Shown piece by piece: positions 33,707-41,992 of a stretch of 64,000 bases of DNA. The DNA comes from Planctomycetota bacterium (lineage in GTDB: Bacteria; Planctomycetota; UBA8108; UBA1146; JAJFFE01). Where the stretch lies: the NCBI GenBank assembly GCA_021776775.1, contig JAJFFE010000245.1, forward strand, positions 1-64,000, written 5' to 3'. Every line of letters begins with the position of its first letter. Positions within the stretch are counted from its first letter, which is position 1. The translations under genes were made by a program, and so were the position numbers. The notes beneath the pieces are model-generated. The model ran no database searches, was not told where the DNA came from, and was given only the letters and a program-made list of their open reading frames with translations.

Positions 33707-34651
33707 TTACTCGGATAGCCAGGTTTCGTGGACGTGTCGCCATTCGACGCCGCCGGGGGAGTGGCGGGCGTGCAGTTGAAAGACTGCGGTGCTCAGGCGC
33801 GCGGTCTTTTCGCTGTCGCGTTGTTGCCACTCTTCGTAGGTGGCGATGACGAGGTCTTCGTTGGCGGATCGGACGTTCATGTTCTCGATCCAAATCTTGA
33901 ACTCGCGACCGGCCAGGCTGCCGTAGGCGCTGCGCAGCGTGTTGGTGAGGCCGGGGCGATCGTGGTGTGTGCCGCGCGGATCGATGAGTTCGAAGTCTGC
34001 GGCTACGGCTCGAGTGAATCTCGCGAACGCGGAGTCGGTGTCGGGCACGTCTCCTTTGAACCAAGCGACGAAGAATCGATGCAACTCTTCGATCTCCGCC
34101 TTCACGACACGGGCGTCGTCGCTCAACAAGTCGGCGTGGTCGCCGACCGCCGAGAACGACGCTCGGCTCATGACGATGACTCGATCGTGCTCTGGCGGCA
34201 CTGCGATCCAGAGATCGTTGTCGCCGAGCTCTTCGGCTACGACTTCGAGGTCCTCTAGGCAATCGCGGTAGTCGTCGCGGAACTCAGGTTCGGCTGTGTC
34301 GATGGGAAAGTCGCGACGCAGCTTCTTGGCTAACGTGCTATCGCCGTCGAGGTGGTACCAGATCTCCATCGGGTGGGAGCGCGCGACGGAGCTGACCTGA
34401 TCGATGAGTTCCGCGGGCAGTGTTTTGCAATCGACGCGGAAACTGCACGGACCGATGACTTCGGTCGCTCGCCGCAAGGCCGAGGGGAGATGGAGCTCGG
34501 TCGGTTGAACGAATACCACCGCGTGCACGGATCCGATGTGGCGATCGATGAGGTCGACCAGCTTCTGTTCGTCTTCGCTCTGCCATGTCGCCAAGGGCAG
34601 AGTTGACCGTGACGGACTACCGGAGGCTGGTGCTGGTTCTGATGTTGTCAT
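33707..34651 (-). CDS. Hypothetical protein with C-terminal DUF4440/SnoaL-like domain
   Basis: A 314-residue cytoplasmic protein without signal peptide. The C-terminal ~125 residues (FFVAWFKGDVPDTDSAFARF...FELIDPRGTHHDRPGL...NEDLVIATYEEWQQ...WRHVHETWL) have the cone-shaped alpha+beta SnoaL/DUF4440 pattern, a fold that binds small molecules or acts in steroid-isomerase-like enzymes. The first ~190 residues (LVDLIDRHIGSVHAVVFVQP, FSAVGDHADLL) form a separate domain I do not recognise. Its stop lies right beside the REP-like repeats, so these may influence its mRNA 3' end. The role is unknown. Confidence 0.65.
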   Translation of the reverse strand: MTTSEPAPASGSPSRSTLPLATWQSEDEQKLVDLIDRHIGSVHAVVFVQPTELHLPSALRRATEVIGPCSFRVDCKTLPAELIDQVSSVARSHPMEIWYHLDGDSTLAKKLRRDFPIDTAEPEFRDDYRDCLEDLEVVAEELGDNDLWIAVPPEHDRVIVMSRASFSAVGDHADLLSDDARVVKAEIEELHRFFVAWFKGDVPDTDSAFARFTRAVAADFELIDPRGTHHDRPGLTNTLRSAYGSLAGREFKIWIENMNVRSANEDLVIATYEEWQQRDSEKTARLSTAVFQLHARHSPGGVEWRHVHETWLSE

Positions 34652-34682
34652 GGCGCAAGCGTACGCGCGGTGGTGGCTGCGA

Positions 34683-35306
34683 TCAATGGCGTAGGCAGTA
34701 CCCGATCACGAATGCCACGCTCGCGAGTCCCGACGCACGAGCGAGCGTTGCCGGGAGCGACGCGCGGCCACGGCTGACGGCTCGGACGACGACGATGGCT
34801 GCTGCCACGGCGAGCAGCGGTAGGCACACCACGGCGATCGGAGTCAGTGCGTCGCGACCGAGGGCCGCGGCTGCCGGGGCGGCGACTCCGCAACCAACGA
34901 CCGCCAGAGCGCACGTCGCGGAGTCTGGCCACCGGCCCGGCCGCGGATCAAGGTTGAGCGAGCGACAGAGAGCCGGTGAGACGAAGCGAGCTGCGGCGAA
35001 CCCGGCGAGTGCACTGGTGGTCGCACGGAATTCCGGCGGCACCGTCACGCCGGCGAGATGCTCTAGACCAACGGCGGCGAGTCCGGCCACGATCAACAGT
35101 CCCCACGTCATCGATGCGCCGCCGCGGGGATCGGTCCAGCGGCGCCATACGCCGAGCGCCGCGCCGATGCCGGCGCCGAAGGACAGCCCGACACAACGCG
35201 CGCAGAGTAAGATGGGCTCGGCCGTCGGGTGAAGGGCGCGCTGCGAATCTTGCGAGCAGACGCAACTGCAAACCGCGTCGTAGACTTCGATCCACTCTCC
35301 GCTCAC
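34683..35306 (-). CDS. DUF2085 family membrane protein
   Basis: A 207-residue protein with about five hydrophobic helices. The N-terminal cysteine-rich part VCSCVCSQDSQRALHPTAEP followed by ILLCARCVGLSFGAGIGAAL is the hallmark of DUF2085 (CH-x-RSFH and CARC-G motifs, probably metal-binding). The function of the family is unknown. The GTG start overlaps the TGA of the upstream gene (GTGA), so the two are translationally coupled. Confidence 0.8.
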   Translation of the reverse strand: MSGEWIEVYDAVCSCVCSQDSQRALHPTAEPILLCARCVGLSFGAGIGAALGVWRRWTDPRGGASMTWGLLIVAGLAAVGLEHLAGVTVPPEFRATTSALAGFAAARFVSPALCRSLNLDPRPGRWPDSATCALAVVGCGVAAPAAAALGRDALTPIAVVCLPLLAVAAAIVVVRAVSRGRASLPATLARASGLASVAFVIGYCLRH

Positions 35307-36784
35307 GGGTGCGGCCTCTGAACAATGTCTTCGAGAAGTGTCGTGAATCGGCGACGCTCCGTTTCCGGACTGGCCGAGATAAGGGTGCGAGTGCTACGCA
35401 GTGCCTGCGCGAACAGTGCTTGCTTCAGTGGGTCCGCTATGGTGTCGTCTTCGCCCATCGCGGGTCGCGTCCAGCGATCGAGCAATGCCACCCCGTCTGC
35501 CGCCGTCGGGACGGTGATGCGCATTTCCCCGGACGAGATTTCGATCTCGACTGAGGCGGCACCAAAGTTCGCGTCCTTGCTGTCGGACAAGATTAAAACG
35601 AAGGTCTCGCGATTCGGTGAGACGCCCCACGTTTTCCAATCGCCGGAGTCGAGGCCGTCGAGTACGACGTTGCGCTCACCCGTAGCCAGGTGCCAACGTT
35701 CTAGGCGGGCTTGGTGCGTGTCACCTTCGACCAGTGCGAGAATTGTCGCACCGTCGGTGGCACACAGCGCAGATTTACCTTCGGGCCCATCCATCAGCGT
35801 CGTGTTTCGGCCGCTGGTCAGATCTACGCCTCGCACCTTGCCGTCGTCCACGAAGAGTAGGCGATCATTCGTATCGTCGAGAATGGGCAGCACCAAGTTG
35901 TCGTCGAACTCGAAGTCGGTCAGCGGCGCGCGGACCCGCTTGCCCGTTTCCAGCGTGTAGATCTCGATCCACCACTCTTCGTCCTTCTTCTCTCCCTCGT
36001 CTGGTTCGGTTTCCTTGGGAGCAGGGAATAACTCGGCGATACTGATCGGCTTGCTCACATCGAGTGACCGCGGTTCGTCGAACGCTAGTGGTTCCCACTG
36101 GTCACTTGCGATCGACATGAGTTTGGATCCATCGCCCGACAGGATCGGTAGGAATCCAGGGATCGGAAGCAGTCGCGCTTCTTTCGTTGCCAGGTCGATC
36201 TCAACGCAGGCGATCTGGTCTTGGGTAGGGAAGTTCACGACGGCTCGCTTCGCGGTCGCAGTGATTCGAAGCATGGCTGCGACATGGTCGAGTCCATTTT
36301 GCTTCTTCAAGCCGCTGATGTCGCACGACAGGAGCCGGTCTTGTTTACCACTCGACCGGTCCACTGACGAGAACTCGAGGGTGGTGCTGTCGTCGCTCAA
36401 TTGGCCGACGATTAGCGTGTCGCTGTCCACAAAGTCGACGGAGTGCAACAGCCGAGAGTTCGTTATCGGCGTGGTTGTGATCCTCAACTTGCGATCGACC
36501 ACGATCAACCGCGCCGGCAGTGGATCGTCACCATCGATCTTCGCCCTCTTGCCCGGGTCGGTCGGAGTGGGAACGGCCACGTAGGCGTAGTACCGTCCGT
36601 TGGGCGAAAAACTGACCGGCGCGGGAATACACGCGAGCAGGTACGCGACGACGCCCAGCAATGTGACGACTCCGATCCAGCGGTCGCGTCGAGGAACGAG
36701 TGTCGGTCCCAGGTTGCTCGGTCGAGAGTCGTCCCGCTCACTGCGGTCGGATGAAGCGTTGTTCGGAGTAGGATCGGTCGACAC
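35303..36784 (-). CDS. Hypothetical membrane-anchored TolB/WD40-like beta-propeller protein
   Basis: A 493-residue protein starting at GTG with AGGAAGGGGATTCC upstream. It has a short polar N-terminus, one membrane helix (IGVVTLLGVVAYLLACIPAP, about 37-56), and a large domain with recurring blade-like units such as FSPNGRYYAYVA, HSVDFVDSDTLIVGQLSDD, LPILSGDGSKLMSIASDQW and ILPILDDTNDRLLFVDDGKV. These resemble WD40/TolB-type propellers, probably outside the cytoplasm. An acidic linker (ETEPDEGEKKDEEWW) sits mid-protein. It may report or bind partner proteins; nothing catalytic is seen. It is translationally coupled to the DUF2085 gene. Confidence 0.65.
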   Translation of the reverse strand: MSTDPTPNNASSDRSERDDSRPSNLGPTLVPRRDRWIGVVTLLGVVAYLLACIPAPVSFSPNGRYYAYVAVPTPTDPGKRAKIDGDDPLPARLIVVDRKLRITTTPITNSRLLHSVDFVDSDTLIVGQLSDDSTTLEFSSVDRSSGKQDRLLSCDISGLKKQNGLDHVAAMLRITATAKRAVVNFPTQDQIACVEIDLATKEARLLPIPGFLPILSGDGSKLMSIASDQWEPLAFDEPRSLDVSKPISIAELFPAPKETEPDEGEKKDEEWWIEIYTLETGKRVRAPLTDFEFDDNLVLPILDDTNDRLLFVDDGKVRGVDLTSGRNTTLMDGPEGKSALCATDGATILALVEGDTHQARLERWHLATGERNVVLDGLDSGDWKTWGVSPNRETFVLILSDSKDANFGAASVEIEISSGEMRITVPTAADGVALLDRWTRPAMGEDDTIADPLKQALFAQALRSTRTLISASPETERRRFTTLLEDIVQRPHP

Positions 36785-36934
36785 GGAATCCCCTTCCTGG
36801 TCGAGATCAAAAGCCTTGGATTCGCCAGCACTGTACTCGCGGGGCCCGTCTCACGCACTCGTTGTCACGCTTGTACTTTGGCTCAGGGCGATGAAGATGC
36901 GAGTTGCTTCCCTCTCCGAACTTGAAAGAACCCG

Positions 36935-37474
36935 ATGTTCCGCATCCTACTCACCGCTACTGTTCTCTCTCTCCTCTTTGGTGCTGGCTACGTTGCCACG
37001 GCTGATACCCCGAAGCCTGCACCGGCCACCCCCAAGTTGGAAACGTTCAAGAAGCTCGTCGGGCAGTGGGTGCAAGTGGGCGAAGATGGCAAGCCGACCG
37101 ATAGGGTCATGACGGAGTTCCGTCTGACCGCCGGGGGGAGTGTCGTTCTCGAGACGATCATGCCAGGCACCGAAAATGAGATGATCACAATGTACTACCA
37201 AGACGGTGATCAGCTGATGCTGACTCACTACTGCGTGATGAGGAATCAGCCCACGATGCGGGCTAGCAAGGAGTCCCCCGCGGGCTCGGTGCACTTCGAG
37301 TTTATCAGCGGAACGAACATGAAGGTCACCGACCCTCACATGCACGACGCGTCCTACAAGTTTGTTGACGACGATCACTTCATCGCAACGTGGCGTTCGT
37401 TCACCAACGGGAAGGTTGACCACATCGGGAAGTTCGATGTCGTGCGAAAGAAGAAGGCGGCAGGAGTGCGCTGA
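36935..37474 (+). CDS. Secreted DUF1579/lipocalin-like protein
   Basis: A 179-residue protein with signal peptide (MFRILLTATVLSLLFGAGYV, cleavage near ATA). The rest is a beta-barrel-like domain: LKKLVGQWV-type opening (FKKLVGQWVQVG), VMTEFRLTAGGSVVLETIMPG, MITMYYQDGDQLMLTHYC, and FISGTNMKVTDPHMHDASY, as seen in secreted DUF1579-like or lipocalin-like proteins of Planctomycetota. The same kind of domain occurs at the C-terminus of the TPR protein at 62.6 kb. The ligand is unknown. Confidence 0.65.
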   Translation: MFRILLTATVLSLLFGAGYVATADTPKPAPATPKLETFKKLVGQWVQVGEDGKPTDRVMTEFRLTAGGSVVLETIMPGTENEMITMYYQDGDQLMLTHYCVMRNQPTMRASKESPAGSVHFEFISGTNMKVTDPHMHDASYKFVDDDHFIATWRSFTNGKVDHIGKFDVVRKKKAAGVR

Positions 37475-37555
37475 TACTGACTCTTGGCTTGCCGACCGTT
37501 CGGCAGCGCTTGGTTTCGGGAATGATGGTGGTTGCTCGTGGGAAAGAGGTGAGTC

Positions 37556-38749
37556 GTGTCTCCGATCTTCGCTCGAACTATTGGTGCCCTTGCGATCGTT
37601 TTCCTGTGTTGCGAGTCGGGGCGAGCGCAGGGAGAGATCCTCGGGTTGACGACGTGTTGTCCCACCGAGCTGCGCACTGTTTCGCTCGGCAGCGGTGTCA
37701 CCGACTCGATCGGTGAACTCGGCGATGTCGGTACCGTCTTCCTTTCACCCGGGGTGACAGTCGACCCAGTCTTTCGCGTCCTCCACGCACTTCGTGCCGA
37801 AACCGGCGGGACGATTCGAGTCATCTCCGTCGATCTCGCCACCGGCGACCTTGTCGAAGGCAGCCCGCTGTCCGAGCCTCTTCTCCAATTGGCGTACGAT
37901 TTCGAATCCGGACAACTGTTGGGGCTGACGAATTGTTGTCCGAGCGAAGTGGCGTTCGTCGATGCCGCGACCGGGGTCGTGACTCCGATCGCCACGGTTG
38001 CCGCGGCGGGGCAGTCGCTCGTCGCGACCCCGCCGGCGCTCATGCCCGCCGATCACACGATCTACTTCATTCGCAACGACGTGGTGCTCGGCGACCAGCG
38101 CCTAGTGGCCGTCGATCTGCTTACCGACGTCGTCACGGTGAGTCCTAGCCTGACGTTGTCGCTGCTGCGTATCGGCGTCAACGACGTCACCGGGGAGCTC
38201 TTCGGAATCACGGAGTGTTGCCCGCACCAGTTCGTGAGCGTCGACTTTGCCACTGCAACCGCGACCCCGTTGTCGGATCTCGGCGACGCGACGTTCACGT
38301 TCGGAGACGTCGCCGCCCCGGTCGATTCCGACACACAACGGTTCTACGCGATCCGCTCCGATGGCACCGATCAGAGCGTCTTGATCATCGATACCATCAC
38401 GGGCGGCTTCGTGGCCGGCGGAGCAGTTGACAGCGAGCTGTTCAACGCGATCTCGGTTCGAGAGGGAGGGCTCACCTTCTCTCGCGGAGACGCCAACGGC
38501 GATGGCGGCACCGATTTGTCTGACGCCGTCTTCTCACTCGCCGCGCTCTTCGTCGCCATGTCCGCCGCTCCGGAATGCGAAGACTCCGCCGATGCGAACG
38601 ACGACGGCGCCTTCGACGTGTCGGACCCGGTCTACATCTTGGCGGTGCTCTTCATCCCCATGACGGTGCCGTTCCCAGAGCCAACCGTCTGCGGCGTCGA
38701 CGACACCGTTGACACGCTACTGTGCGACACCTTCGGCGGCTGTCCGTAG
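37556..38749 (+). CDS. Secreted beta-propeller-like protein with dockerin-like tail
   Basis: A 397-residue protein starting at GTG (AGAGGTGA upstream) with a signal peptide (TIGALAIVFLCCESGRA). About 290 residues form three to four similar units, each with GLT-CCP or GITECCP followed by a value-like strand (LLGLTNCCPSEVAFVDAATG, LFGITECCPHQFVSVDFATA). This is a propeller-like domain with a vicinal CC pair in each unit. The end carries two dockerin-like repeats (RGDANGDGGTDLSDAV, DANDDGAFDVSDPV) and the tail CGVDDT...CDTFGGCP. It is probably exported. No enzyme motif is seen. Confidence 0.75.
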   Translation: MSPIFARTIGALAIVFLCCESGRAQGEILGLTTCCPTELRTVSLGSGVTDSIGELGDVGTVFLSPGVTVDPVFRVLHALRAETGGTIRVISVDLATGDLVEGSPLSEPLLQLAYDFESGQLLGLTNCCPSEVAFVDAATGVVTPIATVAAAGQSLVATPPALMPADHTIYFIRNDVVLGDQRLVAVDLLTDVVTVSPSLTLSLLRIGVNDVTGELFGITECCPHQFVSVDFATATATPLSDLGDATFTFGDVAAPVDSDTQRFYAIRSDGTDQSVLIIDTITGGFVAGGAVDSELFNAISVREGGLTFSRGDANGDGGTDLSDAVFSLAALFVAMSAAPECEDSADANDDGAFDVSDPVYILAVLFIPMTVPFPEPTVCGVDDTVDTLLCDTFGGCP

Positions 38750-39110
38750 CGAGCGCAGCCCGATCTATCGTGGAGCGAGTCCGCTCGACTGTACTCTTGG
38801 GAAGCTGCGCGGCAGTTGGGTGCGCATATTGTTGTGCTTTCGTTGCTTGGCCTTTTCTCGCCAAGCCGCCAAGATCCGCGAAGGCCGCAAAGAAACTCAA
38901 CCCTCGTTCCCGCCCCGTGGTTACGCTCGACTCGCGCGTCAAGGTGCGACGCCACGCCGTGTCGACGATCCCATCATCCGCTTGGTGGCCTCGCTCTAGA
39001 ATTGACAAGTCTGCTGGTTGGCGCTGGTTCGTCGAAACGGCGCCGGGTACGATTCTTGGTTCAGGGGACGTGATCGGACGCACTGCGTCCACAAGTTAGA
39101 AGGACTCGTT
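38750..39110 (+). other. Intergenic region with a short intergenic-repeat-like segment
   Basis: No gene is convincing in these 361 bases. Around 38860-38900 the string CGCCAAGCCGCCAAGATCCG with following GCGAAGGCCGCAAAGAAA resembles degenerate 'CGCCAAG' intergenic repeats seen in various environmental bacteria. A possible ribosome binding site AGAAGGAC for the next gene ends the region. Confidence 0.35.
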
Positions 39111-39485
39111 TTGGCCCCACCGATACCACCTGAAGATCAGTCCATGGCCATGCTTGCGCACCTGTCAGGCCTCGGCGGTCGCCTCATGGACGGCGGCGGA
39201 ATCGTCTTGCCGTTGGTTATCATGTTTGCGTCCAGTTCGCCCGTGGTCCGTTCGATCGCGAAGCAAGCTCTGATTCTCAACCTGTCTATCATTCTCTGTT
39301 TCGTCGGCGTCTTCGTCATGTGCTTTACGGTCGTGCTGATACCGGTAGCGTGGGTTGCCGGAGTCCTACTCACGCTCGCCGCGCTCATCTTGCCTATCAT
39401 TGGCGCCGTCAAAGCGGCGGGCGGTCAGTACTACCGTTATCCAATCGTCGGCACCGATCCGGTGGTCACGGGCTACGCCAACTAG
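39111..39485 (+). CDS. DUF4870 domain-containing membrane protein
   Basis: I choose the TTG at 39111 because AGAAGGA precedes it by seven to eight bases; the track's ATG at 39018 has no such site. The 124-residue product opens with a short proline-rich segment, then MLAHLSGLGG, and has three hydrophobic helices (IVLPLVIMFA; LILNLSIILCFVGVFVMCF; VAWVAGVLLTLAALILPII) and ends with GGQYYRYPIVG. This is the DUF4870 pattern (AHLS...ALN-Q...YRYP). The family is of unknown function and sits in the cytoplasmic membrane. Confidence 0.85.
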   Translation: MAPPIPPEDQSMAMLAHLSGLGGRLMDGGGIVLPLVIMFASSSPVVRSIAKQALILNLSIILCFVGVFVMCFTVVLIPVAWVAGVLLTLAALILPIIGAVKAAGGQYYRYPIVGTDPVVTGYAN

Positions 39486-39489
39486 GGAT

Positions 39490-39510
39490 GCGGCCGGAGA
39501 TTCCGGCCGC
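39490..39510 (+). terminator. GC-rich hairpin after the DUF4870 gene
   Basis: GCGGCCGGA-gat-TCCGGCCGC is a perfect 9-bp stem with a 3-base loop, four bases after the stop codon. There is no T tract, so it may stabilise the mRNA end or slow transcription rather than terminate it fully. The methyltransferase gene begins 26 bases later. Confidence 0.45.
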
Positions 39511-39535
39511 GCCTTCAGCTTCGGAGTCAAATCCC

Positions 39536-40234
39536 ATGGAATTTTCGCTGTTCGATCAGCGCCGTTACCCGACCGTCGATGTTCGGTCGGGTTACGGGGA
39601 GTGGGTCGGTGAGTATGAGTCGTCGGTCTGTGACACCATGGACCTACGCTTGCTCGATGGACTGTCGCTTTCGTGGGACGGAGACGTTCTCGACCTCGCG
39701 TGCGGAACGGGTCGAGTCGGAGCTTGGTTGACAGAGCGGTGGACAGAGCGCGGTGCGTCGTGCATCGACGGTGTCGACCTGACGCCGGAGATGCTCGAGC
39801 GCGCCAAAGACCGTTCGATCTATCGATCGCTCACCGTGGGCGATATACGGGATACCGGGTTGCCCTCGTCGACCTACGACACCGTCGTACAATCTCTCGC
39901 CGACGAACACCTTCCAAGTCTCCAGCCGCTGTACACCGAGGCGGCTCGCTTGACGCGGCCGGGTGGGCAATTCGTCATCGTCGGTTTTCACCCGCACTTC
40001 CTCATGCAAGGCGTTCCCACTCACTACCATCGCGGCGATGGTGAGGCCGTCGGCATCGAAAGCTACGTGCACTTGGCCAGTGATCACTTCGTGGCCGCCG
40101 TCGCGTCGGGTTGGACGCTCACGAACTTCACCGAGGGGCTGGTCGACGACGATTGGGTTGCGGTGAAGCCGAAGTGGGAGAAGTTCCGTCACCATCCTGT
40201 GAGCTACGCGATGGTCTGGAGCAAGCGGTCTTGA
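39536..40234 (+). CDS. Class I SAM-dependent methyltransferase
   Basis: A 232-residue enzyme starting at ATG 39536 with GGAG nine bases upstream; the longer ORF of the track runs back through DUF4870 in another frame. Motif I is VLDLACGTGRVG (about 51-62), followed by the acidic strand IDGVDLTPEMLERA, the post-motif TVGDIRDTGLP, and LTRPGGQFVIVGFHPHFL as motif III. This is a Methyltransf_11/25-type fold using S-adenosylmethionine. The substrate is unknown; a small molecule is likely given the size. It is convergent with the porin gene 9 bases downstream. Confidence 0.85.
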   Translation: MEFSLFDQRRYPTVDVRSGYGEWVGEYESSVCDTMDLRLLDGLSLSWDGDVLDLACGTGRVGAWLTERWTERGASCIDGVDLTPEMLERAKDRSIYRSLTVGDIRDTGLPSSTYDTVVQSLADEHLPSLQPLYTEAARLTRPGGQFVIVGFHPHFLMQGVPTHYHRGDGEAVGIESYVHLASDHFVAAVASGWTLTNFTEGLVDDDWVAVKPKWEKFRHHPVSYAMVWSKRS

Positions 40235-40243
40235 GGCTGCGCG

Positions 40244-41590
40244 TCAAAAGTTGAGCTGTACGCGCGCTTCAAAGATCTGTGGCGATTGACGACCGACGGT
40301 CGCACCGCTGGCGTCGGCGTGTTTGTCGTGGTCGACGAACGTATAGCTCGTCATGACTCGCACGTTCTTGTTCGCGTACCAATTGACGCCGACGGTGACG
40401 CTCTCAGCGCTGCCCCCGCGTATCCCGTCGTCGTTTAGATCGAGCCTACTGTGGCGAGCGACCAGTTCGAGCCCACCGCAGTCGGACTTTGGCGCCAACC
40501 CGACGAACACGCCTTTGTCGCGACGGTAGCGCCGAACTTCTCCGGTCACGATCCACGTCGCTTCCACCGAGTGCCCGTAAAAGAACGGATCCCGGTTGCC
40601 ACGCCGCGGGCGAGTCGCGTGCAGGCCGACCCATTCCGCGACGATCAAGACGCTACCGAGGCGCAGTGCCGCTTCGGCGCCGACTCGGCCGACCGAATGG
40701 GTCTGCGCGAGCGTTCCTGTGTCGAGGAACTCGAGGTCAGCGACGCCGGTTTCCGCAGTCGAGCTGACTTGCAACGTCCGATCGCCGTTCAACCACCGTT
40801 GGGCTCCCGAGAGCCCGAAGTGAACCACGTTGCGATCGTCGTGTACCGGGACGACGGTTACCCGGCTTGCCACGGAGTACCCTTCGTCACCCTCCGCCGC
40901 CGCGTCGCTCGTGGCGCTTTCGCCAAACACTCCCAAGGTCGCGGTCCACCGATCGCGTCGCGTCGTAACCGCGACGCCGATCGCGCGACTCGGGGTCAGA
41001 GCCGCGACGTAGGAGCGCTCGATGGTCGGTAAGTAGTTGGTGCTCGATTGACGGCTTATCGAGAACGGTTCTTTGAACTGACCGACGATGATGTCGAGGG
41101 GGCGACTCGTTGACCCGAGCCCGTCGTAGCGCAGCGCGGCAGTCTTGAGCGACGAGCGCCCGCCGTCGAGCGCGAACTGGACGACGGCGTGCCAATGCTT
41201 CTGGATGGTGGAATGCAACTCCAGTCGAGCTCGGCGGAGTTCCGTGCCGTCGCCGAGTTGCGACGTCGCTTCTTCGTAGTGCGCGTACTGCCAGTGCACA
41301 CGACCGCGGATCCGAAAGGCGAAGCGTCCGTCCGTCGTCTTGGCACTCAGGCCACCATCGGTCAACGAGAACGTAACCGGTACCTCGGTGACAACTCTGT
41401 TGTGGTTGCCCTCGTCGACTCTGTTTTCGATGCCGTCGTCAGTGCGCTGCGCGGCGAGACGTTGGTACTGTTCTTCGGTGATGGTTCCGTTGTCACGCAG
41501 CACTCGGAGTAGGTCGCGATCGGGTTCATCGCCAAACGTGGTGCTGCTGAGAATGACCACGGCGACGAACACGAGCCAAAAACGGTGCAC
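40244..41590 (-). CDS. Porin of the OprP/OprO (phosphate-selective) family
   Basis: The start is placed at GTG 41590 (GGAG and AGGA upstream), which gives a signal peptide FWLVFVAVVILSSTTFG; the longer ORF adds 30 polar residues. The 448-residue protein has a short N-terminal helix (LLRVLRDNGTITEEQYQRLA), typical of Porin_O_P members, followed by a 16-strand-type barrel: FRIRGRVHWQYAHYEEA, RRARLELHSTIQKHWHAVVQ, IIVGQFKEPFSISRQSS, and strands to the terminal aromatic FEARVQLNF. The final Phe is the outer-membrane barrel signal. It would let phosphate or other anions cross the outer membrane, although the ligand is not proven. Confidence 0.85.
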   Translation of the reverse strand: MHRFWLVFVAVVILSSTTFGDEPDRDLLRVLRDNGTITEEQYQRLAAQRTDDGIENRVDEGNHNRVVTEVPVTFSLTDGGLSAKTTDGRFAFRIRGRVHWQYAHYEEATSQLGDGTELRRARLELHSTIQKHWHAVVQFALDGGRSSLKTAALRYDGLGSTSRPLDIIVGQFKEPFSISRQSSTNYLPTIERSYVAALTPSRAIGVAVTTRRDRWTATLGVFGESATSDAAAEGDEGYSVASRVTVVPVHDDRNVVHFGLSGAQRWLNGDRTLQVSSTAETGVADLEFLDTGTLAQTHSVGRVGAEAALRLGSVLIVAEWVGLHATRPRRGNRDPFFYGHSVEATWIVTGEVRRYRRDKGVFVGLAPKSDCGGLELVARHSRLDLNDDGIRGGSAESVTVGVNWYANKNVRVMTSYTFVDHDKHADASGATVGRQSPQIFEARVQLNF

Positions 41591-41707
41591 ACGATCCTCG
41601 TTCTCCGGTGGGGTGACGGAAGGCGATTTACGACATGCCTGTCGCACTTGCAAGGCAATAGGGTTGCCAGCTTGTTCCAAAAGAAGAAGCCACGAGGACC
41701 GTTGATC

Positions 41708-41958
41708 CTAGAGCCCGGACTACTCGTCAGGCGGAGTCGTTACGCGCCCGAAAGGGCGCCCATCGCGCCGAGCGCAGACAGCGGAGGACAATCGAGGGAT
41801 GATCAACGGAACACAGGCTGCGATTTCCGTGCGGTGCTTCCTCTTGGCCCAAGGCACGACGCCGCAGTCGACCTAGTGGTATTCAAGAAGGAGTAACGCA
41901 GAGATTCGCGGGAAGCGCAGCCTGCGCGGCTTCGCCTGATGAATAGTCCGGGCTCTAG
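41708..41958. mobile_element. MITE-like element with 29-bp terminal inverted repeats
   Basis: The left end CTAGAGCCCGGACTACTCGT-CAGGCGGAG (41708-41736) and the right end (41930-41958), read in reverse complement, agree at 26 of 29 bases. The 251-bp segment has no plausible gene. The outermost CTAG may be part of the repeat or a 4-bp target duplication. It lies in the gap between the porin gene start and the end of the giant gene, so it may carry transcription signals for neither or both. It looks like a non-autonomous transposon derivative. I see nothing else in 41591-41992. Confidence 0.65.
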
Positions 41959-41992
41959 TGACTTCTGTTCAGCGAGCTGGGTCTTGCGAACG

